Positions 34,397 through 42,929 are shown, counted from the stretch's first letter. The stretch: DNA of 53,694 nt from Actinomycetota bacterium (GCA_016870275.1 VGBZ01000015.1:1-53694); one strand, 5' to 3'. The notes: generated by a model from the letters alone, not told the origin. A program made the numbers and translations.

Positions 34397-35947
34397 ATGG
34401 ACCGACCGATTCGTGGACTCGTCGAGGATCTCGTCGAGCGGCAGGGAGCAGCGCTGTCGCCGGGATCGCAACGCTCGATCGATCGACAACACGAACGCGG
34501 CAAGCTCCTCGCCCGGGAGCGCATCGAGTACCTCCTCGACGAGGGGTCGTTCCACGAACTCGACATGCTCGCCCGTCACCGGGCCGGTGATGCGCTCGAC
34601 GAACGCCCCTACGGCGACGGAGTGGTGACCGGATGGGGCACCATCGACGGCCGCAAGGTGTTCGTCTTCGCTCAGGACTTCACTGTCTTCGGCGGTGCCC
34701 TCGGTGAGGTGTTCGCTGCGAAGCTGCACAAGCTCATGGATCTGGCGCTCAAGGTGGGGGCTCCCGTCATCGGGTTGAACGATGGCGCCGGCGCCCGCAT
34801 CCAGGAAGGCGTCGTGTCACTCGCCAGCTATGGCGGGATCTTCTACCGGAATGTGCTGGCGTCGGGAGTGACGCCTCAGATCAGCGTGATCATGGGTCCG
34901 TGTGCCGGTGGAGCCGTCTACAGCCCGGTCATGACGGACTTCGTGTTCATGGTCGACGAGACGTCGTACATGTTCATCACGGGTCCCGATGTGGTGAAGC
35001 AGGTCACCGGCGAGGAGGTGAGCCAGCAGCAACTCGGTGGCGCCCGGATCCACACGGGCACTTCCGGAGTGGCGCAGTTCATCTCCGGTGATGACAAGGC
35101 CTGTCTGGATGACGTCCGCTACCTCCTGTCGTTCCTTCCCTCGAACAACATGGAGGAACCACCGCAGGAAATGACCGATGATCCCCACGAGCGTCGCTGC
35201 GACGAGCTCTACGACCTGCTCCCCGCATCCGTCAATCAGCCCTATGACATGCGCGATGTGATCCGATCGGTAGCCGACGACGGTGACTTCCTCGAGTACG
35301 CCACATCGTGGGCTCCTTCGATCACCTGCGGGTTCGTCCGCTTGGGTGGTCATGCGGTCGGCGTGGTCGGCAACCAGCCCGCCGTCTACGCCGGGGTGCT
35401 CGACATCGAGTCATCGTCGAAGGCTGCTCGGTTCGTTCGCACCTGTGATGCCTTCAACATCCCGCTGTTGACCTTCGTCGACGTGCCCGGGTTCCTCCCC
35501 GGGGTCGATCAGGAACACGGCGGAATCATCCGCCACGGCGCCAAGCTGCTCTACGCCTACTGCGAGGCAACGGTTCCCCGTATCTCGGTGATCACCCGCA
35601 AGGCCTACGGCGGGGCGTACGTGGTGATGGACTCCAAGTCGATCGGGTCCGACCTCACCTTCGTCTGGCCGTCGGCCGAACTCGCCGTGATGGGTGCCGC
35701 TGGCGCTGTCGAGATCGTCAATCGCCGGGACCTGGCCGCAGCTGATGACCCCGAGGCGCGTCGGGTCGAACTCGTCGAGGCGTACGAGCAGAACTACCTG
35801 AACCCGTGGGAGGCCGCCGACCGGGGCTACGTCGATGCCGTGATCGATCCGGCCGACACCCGGGCGGAGGTCATCGCCGCATTCGAGGTGCTCCGCACCA
35901 AGCGTGAGGAACTGCCCCGCCGAAAGCACGGGAACATCCCGCTGTGA
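34397..35947 (+). CDS. pccB: Acyl-CoA carboxylase carboxyltransferase (beta) subunit, propionyl-CoA type
   Basis: This 516-residue carboxyltransferase has N- and C-domains of the crotonase fold. Hallmarks are HERGKLLARERIEYLLDEGSFHE, GAGARIQEGVVSLASYGGIF, MGPCAGGAVYSPVMTDF, VDVPGFLPGVDQEHGGIIRHGAKLLYAY and ITRKAYGGAYVVM, ending in KHGNIPL (separate landmarks). It transfers carboxyl from biotin to propionyl-CoA, making (2S)-methylmalonyl-CoA. The Asp in the specificity position cannot be fixed by eye, so acetyl-CoA use is possible. The biotin-carrying alpha subunit is not in the window. It overlaps the epsilon subunit gene (GTGA). Confidence 0.93.
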   Translation: MDRPIRGLVEDLVERQGAALSPGSQRSIDRQHERGKLLARERIEYLLDEGSFHELDMLARHRAGDALDERPYGDGVVTGWGTIDGRKVFVFAQDFTVFGGALGEVFAAKLHKLMDLALKVGAPVIGLNDGAGARIQEGVVSLASYGGIFYRNVLASGVTPQISVIMGPCAGGAVYSPVMTDFVFMVDETSYMFITGPDVVKQVTGEEVSQQQLGGARIHTGTSGVAQFISGDDKACLDDVRYLLSFLPSNNMEEPPQEMTDDPHERRCDELYDLLPASVNQPYDMRDVIRSVADDGDFLEYATSWAPSITCGFVRLGGHAVGVVGNQPAVYAGVLDIESSSKAARFVRTCDAFNIPLLTFVDVPGFLPGVDQEHGGIIRHGAKLLYAYCEATVPRISVITRKAYGGAYVVMDSKSIGSDLTFVWPSAELAVMGAAGAVEIVNRRDLAAADDPEARRVELVEAYEQNYLNPWEAADRGYVDAVIDPADTRAEVIAAFEVLRTKREELPRRKHGNIPL

Positions 35948-36129
35948 CCGGGACGGTCGCCGCTTCGCCGGAGCCCACCGAGGGGGAGGCGGCCGCCATC
36001 GCTGCGGCCGTCGAGATCGTGCTCGCCACACGCGTGGGGATCCACGCCGCTGCGACGCCGTCACGCTGGCGGTGGTCAGGGCGTTGGTGGTCGCGTCCGG
36101 TTCCGGCGCGTCGCGACCGACCCGTCTGA
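35944..36129 (+). CDS. Acyl-CoA carboxylase epsilon subunit
   Basis: This 61-residue protein, coupled by a 4-base overlap to the beta subunit, has the shape of actinobacterial epsilon subunits: a short acidic segment S-P-E-P-T-E-G-E-A-A-A-I-A-A-A-V, then a basic tryptophan-rich tail SRWRWSGRWWSRP. Such peptides stabilise or activate the alpha-beta carboxylase complex. Identification is by context and composition, since the family is poorly conserved. Confidence 0.75.
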   Translation: MTGTVAASPEPTEGEAAAIAAAVEIVLATRVGIHAAATPSRWRWSGRWWSRPVPARRDRPV

Positions 36130-36186
36130 GTCGTCGCCTCCGACCAGTGTCGACGCACCGCAGTCGTGACCGCCGACGGCGGGCCG

Positions 36187-36192
36187 TAACCT
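36187..36192 (+). promoter_or_regulatory. -10 element TAACCT of the phosphoesterase gene (leaderless)
   Basis: TAACCT ends seven bases before GTG 36200. Confidence 0.5.
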
Positions 36193-36199
36193 TCGCGCT

Positions 36200-37219
36200 G
36201 TGGATGTGAAGCCCGAGTTGTTCACGTTGGCCGACGACGAAGCGATCGTCTGGCGTGGTTCCCAAGCCCGTTGCTTCGAGTCGCTCCAGCCCGACAGCGA
36301 TGTCGATCTCGACGGCCACGTCGTTCGAACGCTCCCCCGTCGTGGGGAACTCCTCGCTCGGGTGGCCACTGTGAACGACGTCCACTTCGGTGAGACGGTG
36401 TGCGGCCACGTCGGCGGTCAGGACTGGCCGACGTTCTCAGTCGAACCGGGCGAGACGCCGTATCCCGAGGTGATGAACGCTGGCGCCGTTGCCGACATCT
36501 CCTCGGTTGATCCGGACGTGGTCGTGGTCAAGGGTGACCTCACCGCCGAGGGCACCCGGGAGGAGTACGACCGCTTTCTCGACGTCTACGGCGGGGCGTT
36601 CGGTGAACGCCTCGTCCACGTCCGGGGCAACCACGAGAGCTACAACCTCCTCGACGTGGCGTCGTGGCCCACCCAGGAGCGTGTCCTCGACGGGGTGATC
36701 GTGGCGGTGATCGACACCTCCCGACCGGCGACGATCAATGGGCGCGTGTCGGACGAGCAACTGGACTGGCTCGATGAGTTGGGGGAGCGGGCGGACCGCC
36801 CGGTACTCGTGTTCGGTCATCATCCAGTGTGGAACCCGGCAGCGGAGCCCCGGACCGACGACTGTGTCGGAATCGTCCCGGCCCAGTCCGAGGCGCTCGC
36901 AGAGGTGTTCGGTCGCCGCCCGCGACTCGCCGGCTACTTCGCCGGACACACCCACCGCAACGCCAGGGTCGACCTGCCGCAGGCCCCAGGGGTTCCGTTC
37001 GCCGAGGTGGCGTGCGTCAAGGACTTCCCGGGATCGTGGGCCGAGTATCGAATCTACGAGGACCTCGTCCTGCAGGTGCACCGCCGGATCACGGACCCGA
37101 CGGCGCTCGCCTGGTCCGAGCGAACCCGAGGGATGTTCGCCGGTACGTACCCGGCCTATGCCTCGGGCCGTTCCGCAGATCGGTGTTTCGCCATCGATAT
37201 TGCCGCTCGTCTGAGGTGA
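36200..37219 (+). CDS. Metallophosphoesterase (calcineurin-like)
   Basis: This 339-residue protein has all five metal motifs of the family: D60-x-H62 in VNDVHFGE, GD in VVKGDLTAEG, GNHE in RGNHESYN, GHHP and GHTHRN. It is therefore a two-metal phosphodiesterase or phosphatase. An N-terminal beta-rich segment of about 55 residues precedes the catalytic domain, as in Icc-like enzymes. The substrate (cyclic nucleotide, nucleotide or phospholipid) is unknown. No signal peptide was seen. Confidence 0.92.
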   Translation: MDVKPELFTLADDEAIVWRGSQARCFESLQPDSDVDLDGHVVRTLPRRGELLARVATVNDVHFGETVCGHVGGQDWPTFSVEPGETPYPEVMNAGAVADISSVDPDVVVVKGDLTAEGTREEYDRFLDVYGGAFGERLVHVRGNHESYNLLDVASWPTQERVLDGVIVAVIDTSRPATINGRVSDEQLDWLDELGERADRPVLVFGHHPVWNPAAEPRTDDCVGIVPAQSEALAEVFGRRPRLAGYFAGHTHRNARVDLPQAPGVPFAEVACVKDFPGSWAEYRIYEDLVLQVHRRITDPTALAWSERTRGMFAGTYPAYASGRSADRCFAIDIAARLR

Positions 37220-37301
37220 ATCGACAACGCTGATCGATCGACTCGGCCCGGCTCCCATCGTTCGGCTTGGACCGGGTTGGCACCGATTCGTTGCCACCGG
37301 G

Positions 37302-37307
37302 CACGAT
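37302..37307 (+). promoter_or_regulatory. -10 element CACGAT of the CoA-transferase gene (leaderless)
   Basis: CACGAT ends six bases before GTG 37314. Confidence 0.4.
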
Positions 37308-37313
37308 GAACCG

Positions 37314-38456
37314 GTGGACGCCCCGGACCCCGCTGGCGACGGCGCTGTTTCACCCGGTCCGCTCGCAGACGTTCGCGTGGTCGACTGCTCCACTGTGATC
37401 GCCGGTCCGAACTGCACCCGATACCTTGCGGACTTCGGTGCCGACGTGGTCAAGGTCGAGCGCCCTGACGGCGGTGACAGCCTCCGGCGGCTCGGTTGGG
37501 AGGACTCCTCCGCTCCCGGCCAGGGGATCTCCATGTGGTGGCGGCTCGTCAGCCGGAACAAGCGCTCGGTCGTGCTCGACTTCAAAGATCCCGACGACCT
37601 CGCCCGGATGCAGGAACTCTGCAGCGACGCCGACGTACTCGTCGAGAACTTCCGGCCGGGGACGCTCGAGCGTCTCGGCCTCGATCCGGTGTCGCTGATC
37701 GAACGCAATCCCCGCTTGGTGGTCACTCGTGTCACCGGGTTCGGTCAGAGCGGCCCCTACCGGGACCGACCCGGCTTCGCAACGCAGGCCGAGGCGCTGT
37801 CCGGCTTTGCGTCGCTCAACGGACAGGCGGCGGGGCCACCACTGCTGCCGCCCATAGCCCTCACCGACGAGGTGACCGCCCTCGCTGCGGCGTTCGCCAC
37901 GATGGTGGCGTTGCACTCGGGTGTGGGCCAAGTCGTCGACGTCAATCTGGTCGAGACGATGCTGCAACTCATGGGTCCGCTCCTGACTCGTTACGGCCTC
38001 GACGGCGAGGTGCAGGAACGTCTCGGGGGTGGGATCTTCTGCACGGTTCCGAGAAACACCTATCGGACAGCCGATGGCGAGTGGATCGCCGTGTCGAGCA
38101 GTTCCGATTCGGTGGCAGCCCGCGTCCTCGATCTCGTCGGGCTCGACGGAGATCAGCGGTTTGCGTCCTTTACCGATCGTTTGGAGCATCGAGAGGAGAT
38201 CGACCAGCACGTCGCCGCATGGATCGCCGAACGCACGGCGGAGGACGTCTTGGCTGCATTCGAGGGGGCTGGAGCTGCGGCGGCACACGTCCACGACATC
38301 GCCGACATCTTCGCTGACCCGCACTTCACCGAGCGGCAGTCGATCGCAGTGCTCGACGGTGTGCCGATGCCGGGATTGATCGCCGGACTGTCAGCCACAC
38401 CGGGGCGTCTCCGGTGGGTTGGTGAGCCGCTCCCGGACGCCGATCCCGCTGGTTGA
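37314..38456 (+). CDS. CoA transferase, class III (CaiB/BaiF family)
   Basis: This 380-residue family III CoA transferase moves CoA between carboxylic acids. Conserved blocks are VRVVDCSTVIAGPNCTRYLADFGADVVKVE (start of fold), the adenine-binding WWRLVSRNKRSVVLDFK, LVENFRPGTLERLGLD (the catalytic Asp is normally a little downstream, near TGFGQSGPYRDRPGFA), and FCTVPRNTYRTADGEWIAVS. Its CoA donor and acid are unknown. Neighbouring acyl-CoA genes suggest a succinate, mesaconate or branched-chain acid. Confidence 0.92.
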   Translation: MDAPDPAGDGAVSPGPLADVRVVDCSTVIAGPNCTRYLADFGADVVKVERPDGGDSLRRLGWEDSSAPGQGISMWWRLVSRNKRSVVLDFKDPDDLARMQELCSDADVLVENFRPGTLERLGLDPVSLIERNPRLVVTRVTGFGQSGPYRDRPGFATQAEALSGFASLNGQAAGPPLLPPIALTDEVTALAAAFATMVALHSGVGQVVDVNLVETMLQLMGPLLTRYGLDGEVQERLGGGIFCTVPRNTYRTADGEWIAVSSSSDSVAARVLDLVGLDGDQRFASFTDRLEHREEIDQHVAAWIAERTAEDVLAAFEGAGAAAAHVHDIADIFADPHFTERQSIAVLDGVPMPGLIAGLSATPGRLRWVGEPLPDADPAG

Positions 38457-38462
38457 TCCGGG

Positions 38463-39338
38463 TCAGTCGCTCAGTGCAACTTCGATGCGGTCCTGGCGCC
38501 AGTCCTGCGCCGCGGTGAGCGCCTGGGTCGCCTGGCGGTACAGGTCGTCGCTCGCAAAGGCGTGTGCCGGGTAGCAGGCGATCCCAGCCCACAGGGTGTG
38601 GGTGCCGTGACGGCTCACCAGGTTGCGGCGGATGCGTTCGGTGGTCCACACCGCTCCGTTCTCGGGGGTGTCCTCGAGGACGACGGCGAACGTCCCGTCG
38701 TCGAGTCGACACGCAATGTCGGCCTCTCGGATGGTCTCACGGATCGCCTCGGCGAGCCGGTTGGGCGGGGGAGCGACGACGGTGTCGCCGGGCGGCCCCT
38801 CCACGGAACGCATGAGCGTGACCGCCACGGGACGGAGGTGCCGGCGTGCGGCTGCGAGTCTGGACTCGAGTGCCACGTGGAAGTACGTCTCAGTGAAGAG
38901 CCCCGATGGCCCATCGGTGAGCGTCGGTGCTGTGCGGTCGTCCCGTGGGTTCGGGAGCGTGGCGGCGTCGCTCAGCGCCGTCACTTCTGCTTCGAGGTCG
39001 GTGATCCTCCGGTGGGCAGGGTCGAGATCGACGGGGATGGCCACCACTGCTCCGAGTCCCAGGTCGCTCGCATCGTCAGCGACCGGCGGCGAGGGTGATG
39101 TGGTTGGCGCAACGGGGGGCCGGATGACAGCGAGGATGCCGAGGACCAGTGCTGCGAGTCCGGCTGCAGCACCGAGCCACACAGATTCCAGAGCGACGGC
39201 GGACGCACCGAGGACTGCACCGGTGATCCCGATGGCGAGTGAGATGTAACGATGTGGCAACGTCAAACCCCCGACCCTCTCGTCCAACTCTGCCGCCCGT
39301 AGCGTCGGATCGCAACCCGGCTGCTGATTCGATGACAC
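38463..39338 (-). CDS. Membrane protein with degenerate GGDEF domain
   Basis: Two hydrophobic helices (about 30-50 and 53-72) are followed by a Pro/Ser linker, a short coiled segment (DLEAEVTALSDAA), and a diguanylate-cyclase-like fold with GLFTETYFHVALESRLAAARR and GIACYPAHAFASDDLYRQATQALTAAQ. Where GGDEF should stand it reads L-D-D-G-T-F in CRLDDGTFAVVLEDT, so cyclic-di-GMP synthesis is unlikely and a sensor or binding role is more probable. GTG 39338 lies six bases after the mutase stop, so it is expressed with the mutase. Confidence 0.82.
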   Translation of the reverse strand: MSSNQQPGCDPTLRAAELDERVGGLTLPHRYISLAIGITGAVLGASAVALESVWLGAAAGLAALVLGILAVIRPPVAPTTSPSPPVADDASDLGLGAVVAIPVDLDPAHRRITDLEAEVTALSDAATLPNPRDDRTAPTLTDGPSGLFTETYFHVALESRLAAARRHLRPVAVTLMRSVEGPPGDTVVAPPPNRLAEAIRETIREADIACRLDDGTFAVVLEDTPENGAVWTTERIRRNLVSRHGTHTLWAGIACYPAHAFASDDLYRQATQALTAAQDWRQDRIEVALSD

Positions 39339-39344
39339 CGCCGA

Positions 39345-41366
39345 TCAGGCGGTGGTTCGGGTGGCCAGATCGGCGATCTCGGTCATGATCCGGCTGATCT
39401 CGAAGTCCTTCGGGGTAAACACTGCGGCCACTCCGAGTTCGAGGAGAGCCGGACGGTCCTCCTCCGGGATGATCCCGCCGGCCACCACGGGAGCGTCGAC
39501 CCCGGCGTCCCGGAGCAGACGGACCACCTCCGGGATGAGTTCCATGTGGGAGCCCGACAGGATCGAGATGCCGACGAGGTCCACATCCTCGTCACGGGCG
39601 GCGGCGGCGATCTGCTCAGGGGTGAGCCGGATCCCCTGGTAGATCACCTCCATTCCGGCGTCACGGGCGGCGACTGCGATCTGCTCGGCACCATTGGAGT
39701 GGCCGTCGAGGCCGGGTTTGGCGACGAGGATCCGCGGGGGACCGCCGGGGAGGCTCCGCATCCGATCGGCGATCACCCGGAGCTGCTCGGAGGTTCCGCC
39801 GATGGTGGCGGAACCCACGCCCGTCGGTGCCCGGTACTCGCCGAAGATGCTTCGTAGCGTCCCGGCCCACTCGCCGGTCGTTCCGCCGACCCGGGCCAGC
39901 TCGATCGTCGCCGGCATGATGTTCTCGTCGGTGCGGGCCACCCGGGCGAGCTCTTCGATCGCACGATCCACTGCGGACTGGTCGCGCTCGTCCCTCCAGG
40001 CCCGGACGTCGTCGACCATCTGGGTCTGCACCGCAGGATCCACGACGAGGATGTTGTCCTGACCTCCCAGCGGTGACGGAGCGGACTCGGTGAAGGAGTT
40101 GAGCCCCACGACCACCTGATCGCCCGATTCGATACGTCGGACGCGTTCGGTGTGGGACATCACGAGCCGCCGCTTCAGTTCGTCGATGGCCTCGAACGCT
40201 CCACCGAGGGCGAGCACCTCGTCGAGTTCGGCCTGGGCCGCCGAGTCGATCTCGTCGGTGAGCCGTTCGACGACGACGGAGCCCTCGAACAGGTCGGGGT
40301 ATTCCAGCAGATCCGTTTCGTTGGCGAGCACCTGTTGGATCCGCAGTGACCACTGCTGGTCCCATGGTCGGGGCAGGCCGAGCGCCTCGTTCCACGCCGG
40401 GAGTTGGATCGATCGCGCTCTGGCGTCACGGGAGAGCGTCACGCCGAGCGTCTCGAGGACGATCCGCGGCACGTTGTTCTCGGGTTGGGCTTCAGTGAGG
40501 CCGAGGGAGTTGACCTGCACCCCGTAGCGGAACCGCCGGGCCTTGGGGTCGGTGACCCCGTAGCGCTCAGCGGTGATCCGGTCCCACATTCGGGTGAATG
40601 CCCGCATCTTGGCGGTCTCTTCGACGAACCGCATGCCGGCGTTGACGAAGAAGCTGACCGACGCCACAACCGATGACATGGCGTCGGGTTCCACCTGATT
40701 CGACTCACGAACGGCGTCGAGGACTCCAATGGCACACGCCAGCGAGTACGCCACCTCCTGCACGGGGGTCGCTCCCGCCTCCTGGAGGTGGTAGGAGCAG
40801 ACGTTCATCGGGTTCCACTTGGGGATGTGGGCGTTGCAGTAGGCGAACATGTCGACGATCAGTCGGCGACTCGGACCCGGCGGGAAGATGTAGGTCCCCC
40901 GTGACAGGTACTCCTTGACGATGTCGTTCTGCGTCGTGCCGCGGAGGTCCTCGGTGGGGACTCCCTGCTCGGTGGCGTTGGCGACGTACAGGCCGAGCAG
41001 CCACGCCGCAGTGGCGTTGATCGTCATCGAGGTGTTCATGGTCCCGGGAGGGATGCCTTCGAGCAGGGTCCGCATGTGGCCGAGATGAGCCACCGGTACG
41101 CCGACCTTTCCAACCTCGCCCCGGGCGAGCGGATCGTCGGGGTCGTAGCCGGTCTGGGTGGGCAGATCGAACGCTATCGACAGCCCGGTCTGTCCCTTGG
41201 AGAGATTCGTCCGGTACAACTCGTTCGAGGCCGCGGCAGTCGAGTGGCCGGAGTAGGTCCGCATCATCCACGGGCGATCGGCAGCGGCGAGACGGACATC
41301 GTCGTGTTCAATTCCAGGGCCGTCACTCACCGGCACATTCTCGGGGGTGGACGGCGTCTGTGTCAC
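39345..41366 (-). CDS. ecm: Ethylmalonyl-CoA mutase-type B12-dependent acyl-CoA mutase (MeaA/Ecm)
   Basis: This is a 673-residue adenosylcobalamin mutase. The TIM-barrel part has RPWMMRTYSGHST, ELYRTNLSKGQTGLS and FDLPTQTGYDPD. The L-P-T-Q-T-G-Y-D form is that of ethylmalonyl-CoA mutases, whereas methylmalonyl-CoA mutases read L-A-T-H-R-G-Y. The C-terminal B12 domain has the DxHxxG motif D-G-H-S-N-G (His near 556) and GSHMELIPEV. It isomerises (2R)-ethylmalonyl-CoA to methylsuccinyl-CoA. GTG 41366 has GAGG six bases upstream. A membrane GGDEF-like gene is co-transcribed. Confidence 0.9.
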   Translation of the reverse strand: MTQTPSTPENVPVSDGPGIEHDDVRLAAADRPWMMRTYSGHSTAAASNELYRTNLSKGQTGLSIAFDLPTQTGYDPDDPLARGEVGKVGVPVAHLGHMRTLLEGIPPGTMNTSMTINATAAWLLGLYVANATEQGVPTEDLRGTTQNDIVKEYLSRGTYIFPPGPSRRLIVDMFAYCNAHIPKWNPMNVCSYHLQEAGATPVQEVAYSLACAIGVLDAVRESNQVEPDAMSSVVASVSFFVNAGMRFVEETAKMRAFTRMWDRITAERYGVTDPKARRFRYGVQVNSLGLTEAQPENNVPRIVLETLGVTLSRDARARSIQLPAWNEALGLPRPWDQQWSLRIQQVLANETDLLEYPDLFEGSVVVERLTDEIDSAAQAELDEVLALGGAFEAIDELKRRLVMSHTERVRRIESGDQVVVGLNSFTESAPSPLGGQDNILVVDPAVQTQMVDDVRAWRDERDQSAVDRAIEELARVARTDENIMPATIELARVGGTTGEWAGTLRSIFGEYRAPTGVGSATIGGTSEQLRVIADRMRSLPGGPPRILVAKPGLDGHSNGAEQIAVAARDAGMEVIYQGIRLTPEQIAAAARDEDVDLVGISILSGSHMELIPEVVRLLRDAGVDAPVVAGGIIPEEDRPALLELGVAAVFTPKDFEISRIMTEIADLATRTTA

Positions 41367-41555
41367 GTTCGGCCTCGTTGTGGACCAAAACCTGAAGCGA
41401 CCGAGCCTGCTGGCTCGGTCGCAGATCCCACAGCGTCGGGGCGGAGCGAGGGCCACTGGCGCCAGCACCCGAAAGCGCTGGTTGGCGATGCGTTGGAGGG
41501 AGATGTGTGCCCCCCGCCCCATTGCCCCGGCTGTGATGTCAGTGGGGGCGAATCC
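41367..41555 (-). promoter_or_regulatory. Structured 5' leader of the mutase gene (candidate cis-regulatory RNA)
   Basis: Between a good promoter and the mutase start lie about 190 bases with no gene. On the minus strand they can form GTCGGTGG/CCACTGAC (8 bp with one G-U), CCAGC/GCTGG, and, 31 bases before the start codon, a perfect 11-bp stem with a tetraloop at 41397-41422 followed by T-rich TTCAGGTTTT. The last looks like an attenuator terminator or a block to the ribosome site. I could not recognise the cobalamin riboswitch box. Confidence 0.4.
41397..41422 (-). terminator. Perfect 11-bp hairpin before the mutase start (attenuator-like)
   Basis: GCGACCGAGCC pairs with GGCTCGGTCGC around a 4-base loop. 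On the mutase strand it is followed by TTCAGGTTTTGG, a weak T-tract. Confidence 0.55.
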
Positions 41556-41561
41556 ACCGAC

Positions 41562-41590
41562 ACGGTTAGTATCGTCACGCCGGGTGGTCG
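41562..41590 (-). promoter_or_regulatory. Sigma-70-type promoter of the mutase leader
   Basis: On the minus strand TTTACT and GATACT are separated by 17 bases, a good match in spacing and fair match in sequence to TTGACA and TATAAT. On the plus strand the same place reads TTAGTAT, another possible -10 for the small membrane-protein gene. Confidence 0.45.
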
Positions 41591-41657
41591 AGTAAAGCCC
41601 CAGCGCAGTTTTCCTGAGAATAATCTTCGGCTCCGGCCACTTTCGCACTCCGCGTGG

Positions 41658-41663
41658 CAGGTT
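41658..41663 (+). promoter_or_regulatory. -10 element CAGGTT before the small membrane-protein gene (leaderless)
   Basis: CAGGTT ends six bases before ATG 41670. Confidence 0.35.
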
Positions 41664-41669
41664 GTGTTC

Positions 41670-41957
41670 ATGAACTCACACGGCGTGGTCATTGCGTGGC
41701 TTCATTCTGTTCGCCCGGGGTTCTTCGGACCGCTTCCCGGACACCTCCTCGGACAGGATGGCGGCACGCTGCTCCTAGGTGAGGACTTCTTCCCGTGGAT
41801 CATTCTGGCGTTCGGTGCGGCCATGGTCGTCGGCAATGGCCTGGCGCTGATCCGGTCGTCCCGGGACGGGACCATCATCCCAGTCGGTCGTGCGCTGGCC
41901 TTCATGGCCTTCGGGTTGCTCGCTGCTGTCTGGGGACTCGCCAGTCTCCTGCGCTGA
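41670..41957 (+). CDS. Small membrane protein of unknown function
   Basis: This 95-residue protein has two clear hydrophobic helices (about 42-60 and 73-92) separated by a short basic loop RSSRDGTIIPVGR, and a His/Gly-rich N-terminus. I do not recognise it. It lies divergent from the mutase leader and 66 bases upstream of the LivG gene on the same strand. The start is ATG 41670; longer frames run through the leader and are not credible. Confidence 0.7.
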   Translation: MNSHGVVIAWLHSVRPGFFGPLPGHLLGQDGGTLLLGEDFFPWIILAFGAAMVVGNGLALIRSSRDGTIIPVGRALAFMAFGLLAAVWGLASLLR

Positions 41958-42011
41958 CGATCCCCGCTGCGCCCGGTGAGCGCAGCCCGGCGAGGTCCGG
42001 GGACCGATCGC

Positions 42012-42017
42012 TAGTGT
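42012..42017 (+). promoter_or_regulatory. -10 element TAGTGT of livG (leaderless)
   Basis: TAGTGT ends six bases before GTG 42024. Confidence 0.55.
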
Positions 42018-42023
42018 TCGGAC

Positions 42024-42929
42024 GTGGTGGACCCTGCTGGACTGGCTAGTGGCAGTAGCCAACCCCCTCCGCTCGATGGTGTCGTGCTCGAGGTGGACGG
42101 CCTCGGTGTCAGCTACGGGGGTGTCGTTGCTCTTAGCGATGTGTCGTTCACGTTGTGCGCCGGGGAGATCCTCGGGCTGATCGGACCCAACGGTGCCGGA
42201 AAGACCACGACGATCGACGCCCTCACTGGGTTCGTCGTTCATCGTGGGACCGTTCAGGTGAACGGCGTCGACATCAGCCGCCGATCTCCTCACGAACGAG
42301 TGGGGGCGGGGCTCGTCCGGACCTGGCAGGCGGTGGAACTCTTCGAGGACCTCACCGTTGCGGAGCACCTCGCTGTCGCCGCACCCTCGGCGGGCGTCCG
42401 AGATGTCTTCTCCGACATTCTCAACCCTCGGCGCCGCACGTCAGTGCAGTTCGACCGAGCGGGACACTCAGACGCCGAGATCCTCGAGCGGCTCGATCTG
42501 TCCGACGTGGCGGGATCGATCGTGGGTGATCTGTCGCAGGGAACCCAGAAGCTCGTCGGAGTCGCTCGGGCACTCGCGAGCCGGCCGGAGGTCCTCCTGC
42601 TCGACGAGCCGGCCGCCGGTCTCGACGCTGAGGAGAGCCGGGCCTTCGGCGACCGGCTCCGTTCACTGGTAGACGAAGGGCTCTCGATCGTTCTGGTCGA
42701 CCACGACGTGGAGTTGGTGATGGCGATCTGCGACAGCGTGGTGGTCCTCGACTTCGGCTCGGTCATCGCTGCGGGTTCACCGGCTGTGATCCGCAATGAC
42801 CTCCGCGTTCAAGAGGCGTATCTCGGGGTCGCTGCGGAACCGGTGCGCAACCAGCCCGACGCCGCACCCGAGGACGCCGTCGATGCCGGACACGCTGACA
42901 GTGAGCCAACCACCGGGGGAACGCCATGA
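42024..42929 (+). CDS. livG: ABC transporter ATPase, LivG type
   Basis: This 301-residue ATPase has Walker A GPNGAGKTTT near 54, a Q-loop variant in GLVRTWQAVELFEDLTV, the signature D-L-S-Q-G-T-Q-K (less usual than LSGGQ), Walker B LLLDEPAAGLD and the switch His in LVDHDVELV. The long insertion after the Q-loop (PSAGVRDVFSDILNPRR) is a LivG trait. A Pro/Asp-rich tail of about 35 residues ends it. Together with LivF it would energise a branched-chain amino-acid-type permease; the only such permease in the window is the fusion at 29.7-31.6 kb. Confidence 0.92.
   Translation: MVDPAGLASGSSQPPPLDGVVLEVDGLGVSYGGVVALSDVSFTLCAGEILGLIGPNGAGKTTTIDALTGFVVHRGTVQVNGVDISRRSPHERVGAGLVRTWQAVELFEDLTVAEHLAVAAPSAGVRDVFSDILNPRRRTSVQFDRAGHSDAEILERLDLSDVAGSIVGDLSQGTQKLVGVARALASRPEVLLLDEPAAGLDAEESRAFGDRLRSLVDEGLSIVLVDHDVELVMAICDSVVVLDFGSVIAAGSPAVIRNDLRVQEAYLGVAAEPVRNQPDAAPEDAVDAGHADSEPTTGGTP

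Noticed and set aside
35411-36409. A 332-codon frame antisense to the carboxylase beta gene
   Set aside because: Antisense to well-conserved carboxylase motifs, with no start site or family resemblance.
41400-41560. Cobalamin riboswitch upstream of the mutase
   Set aside because: A GCCACTG-like string occurs, but on the wrong strand, and the other conserved boxes are missing. I kept only an unclassified structured leader.
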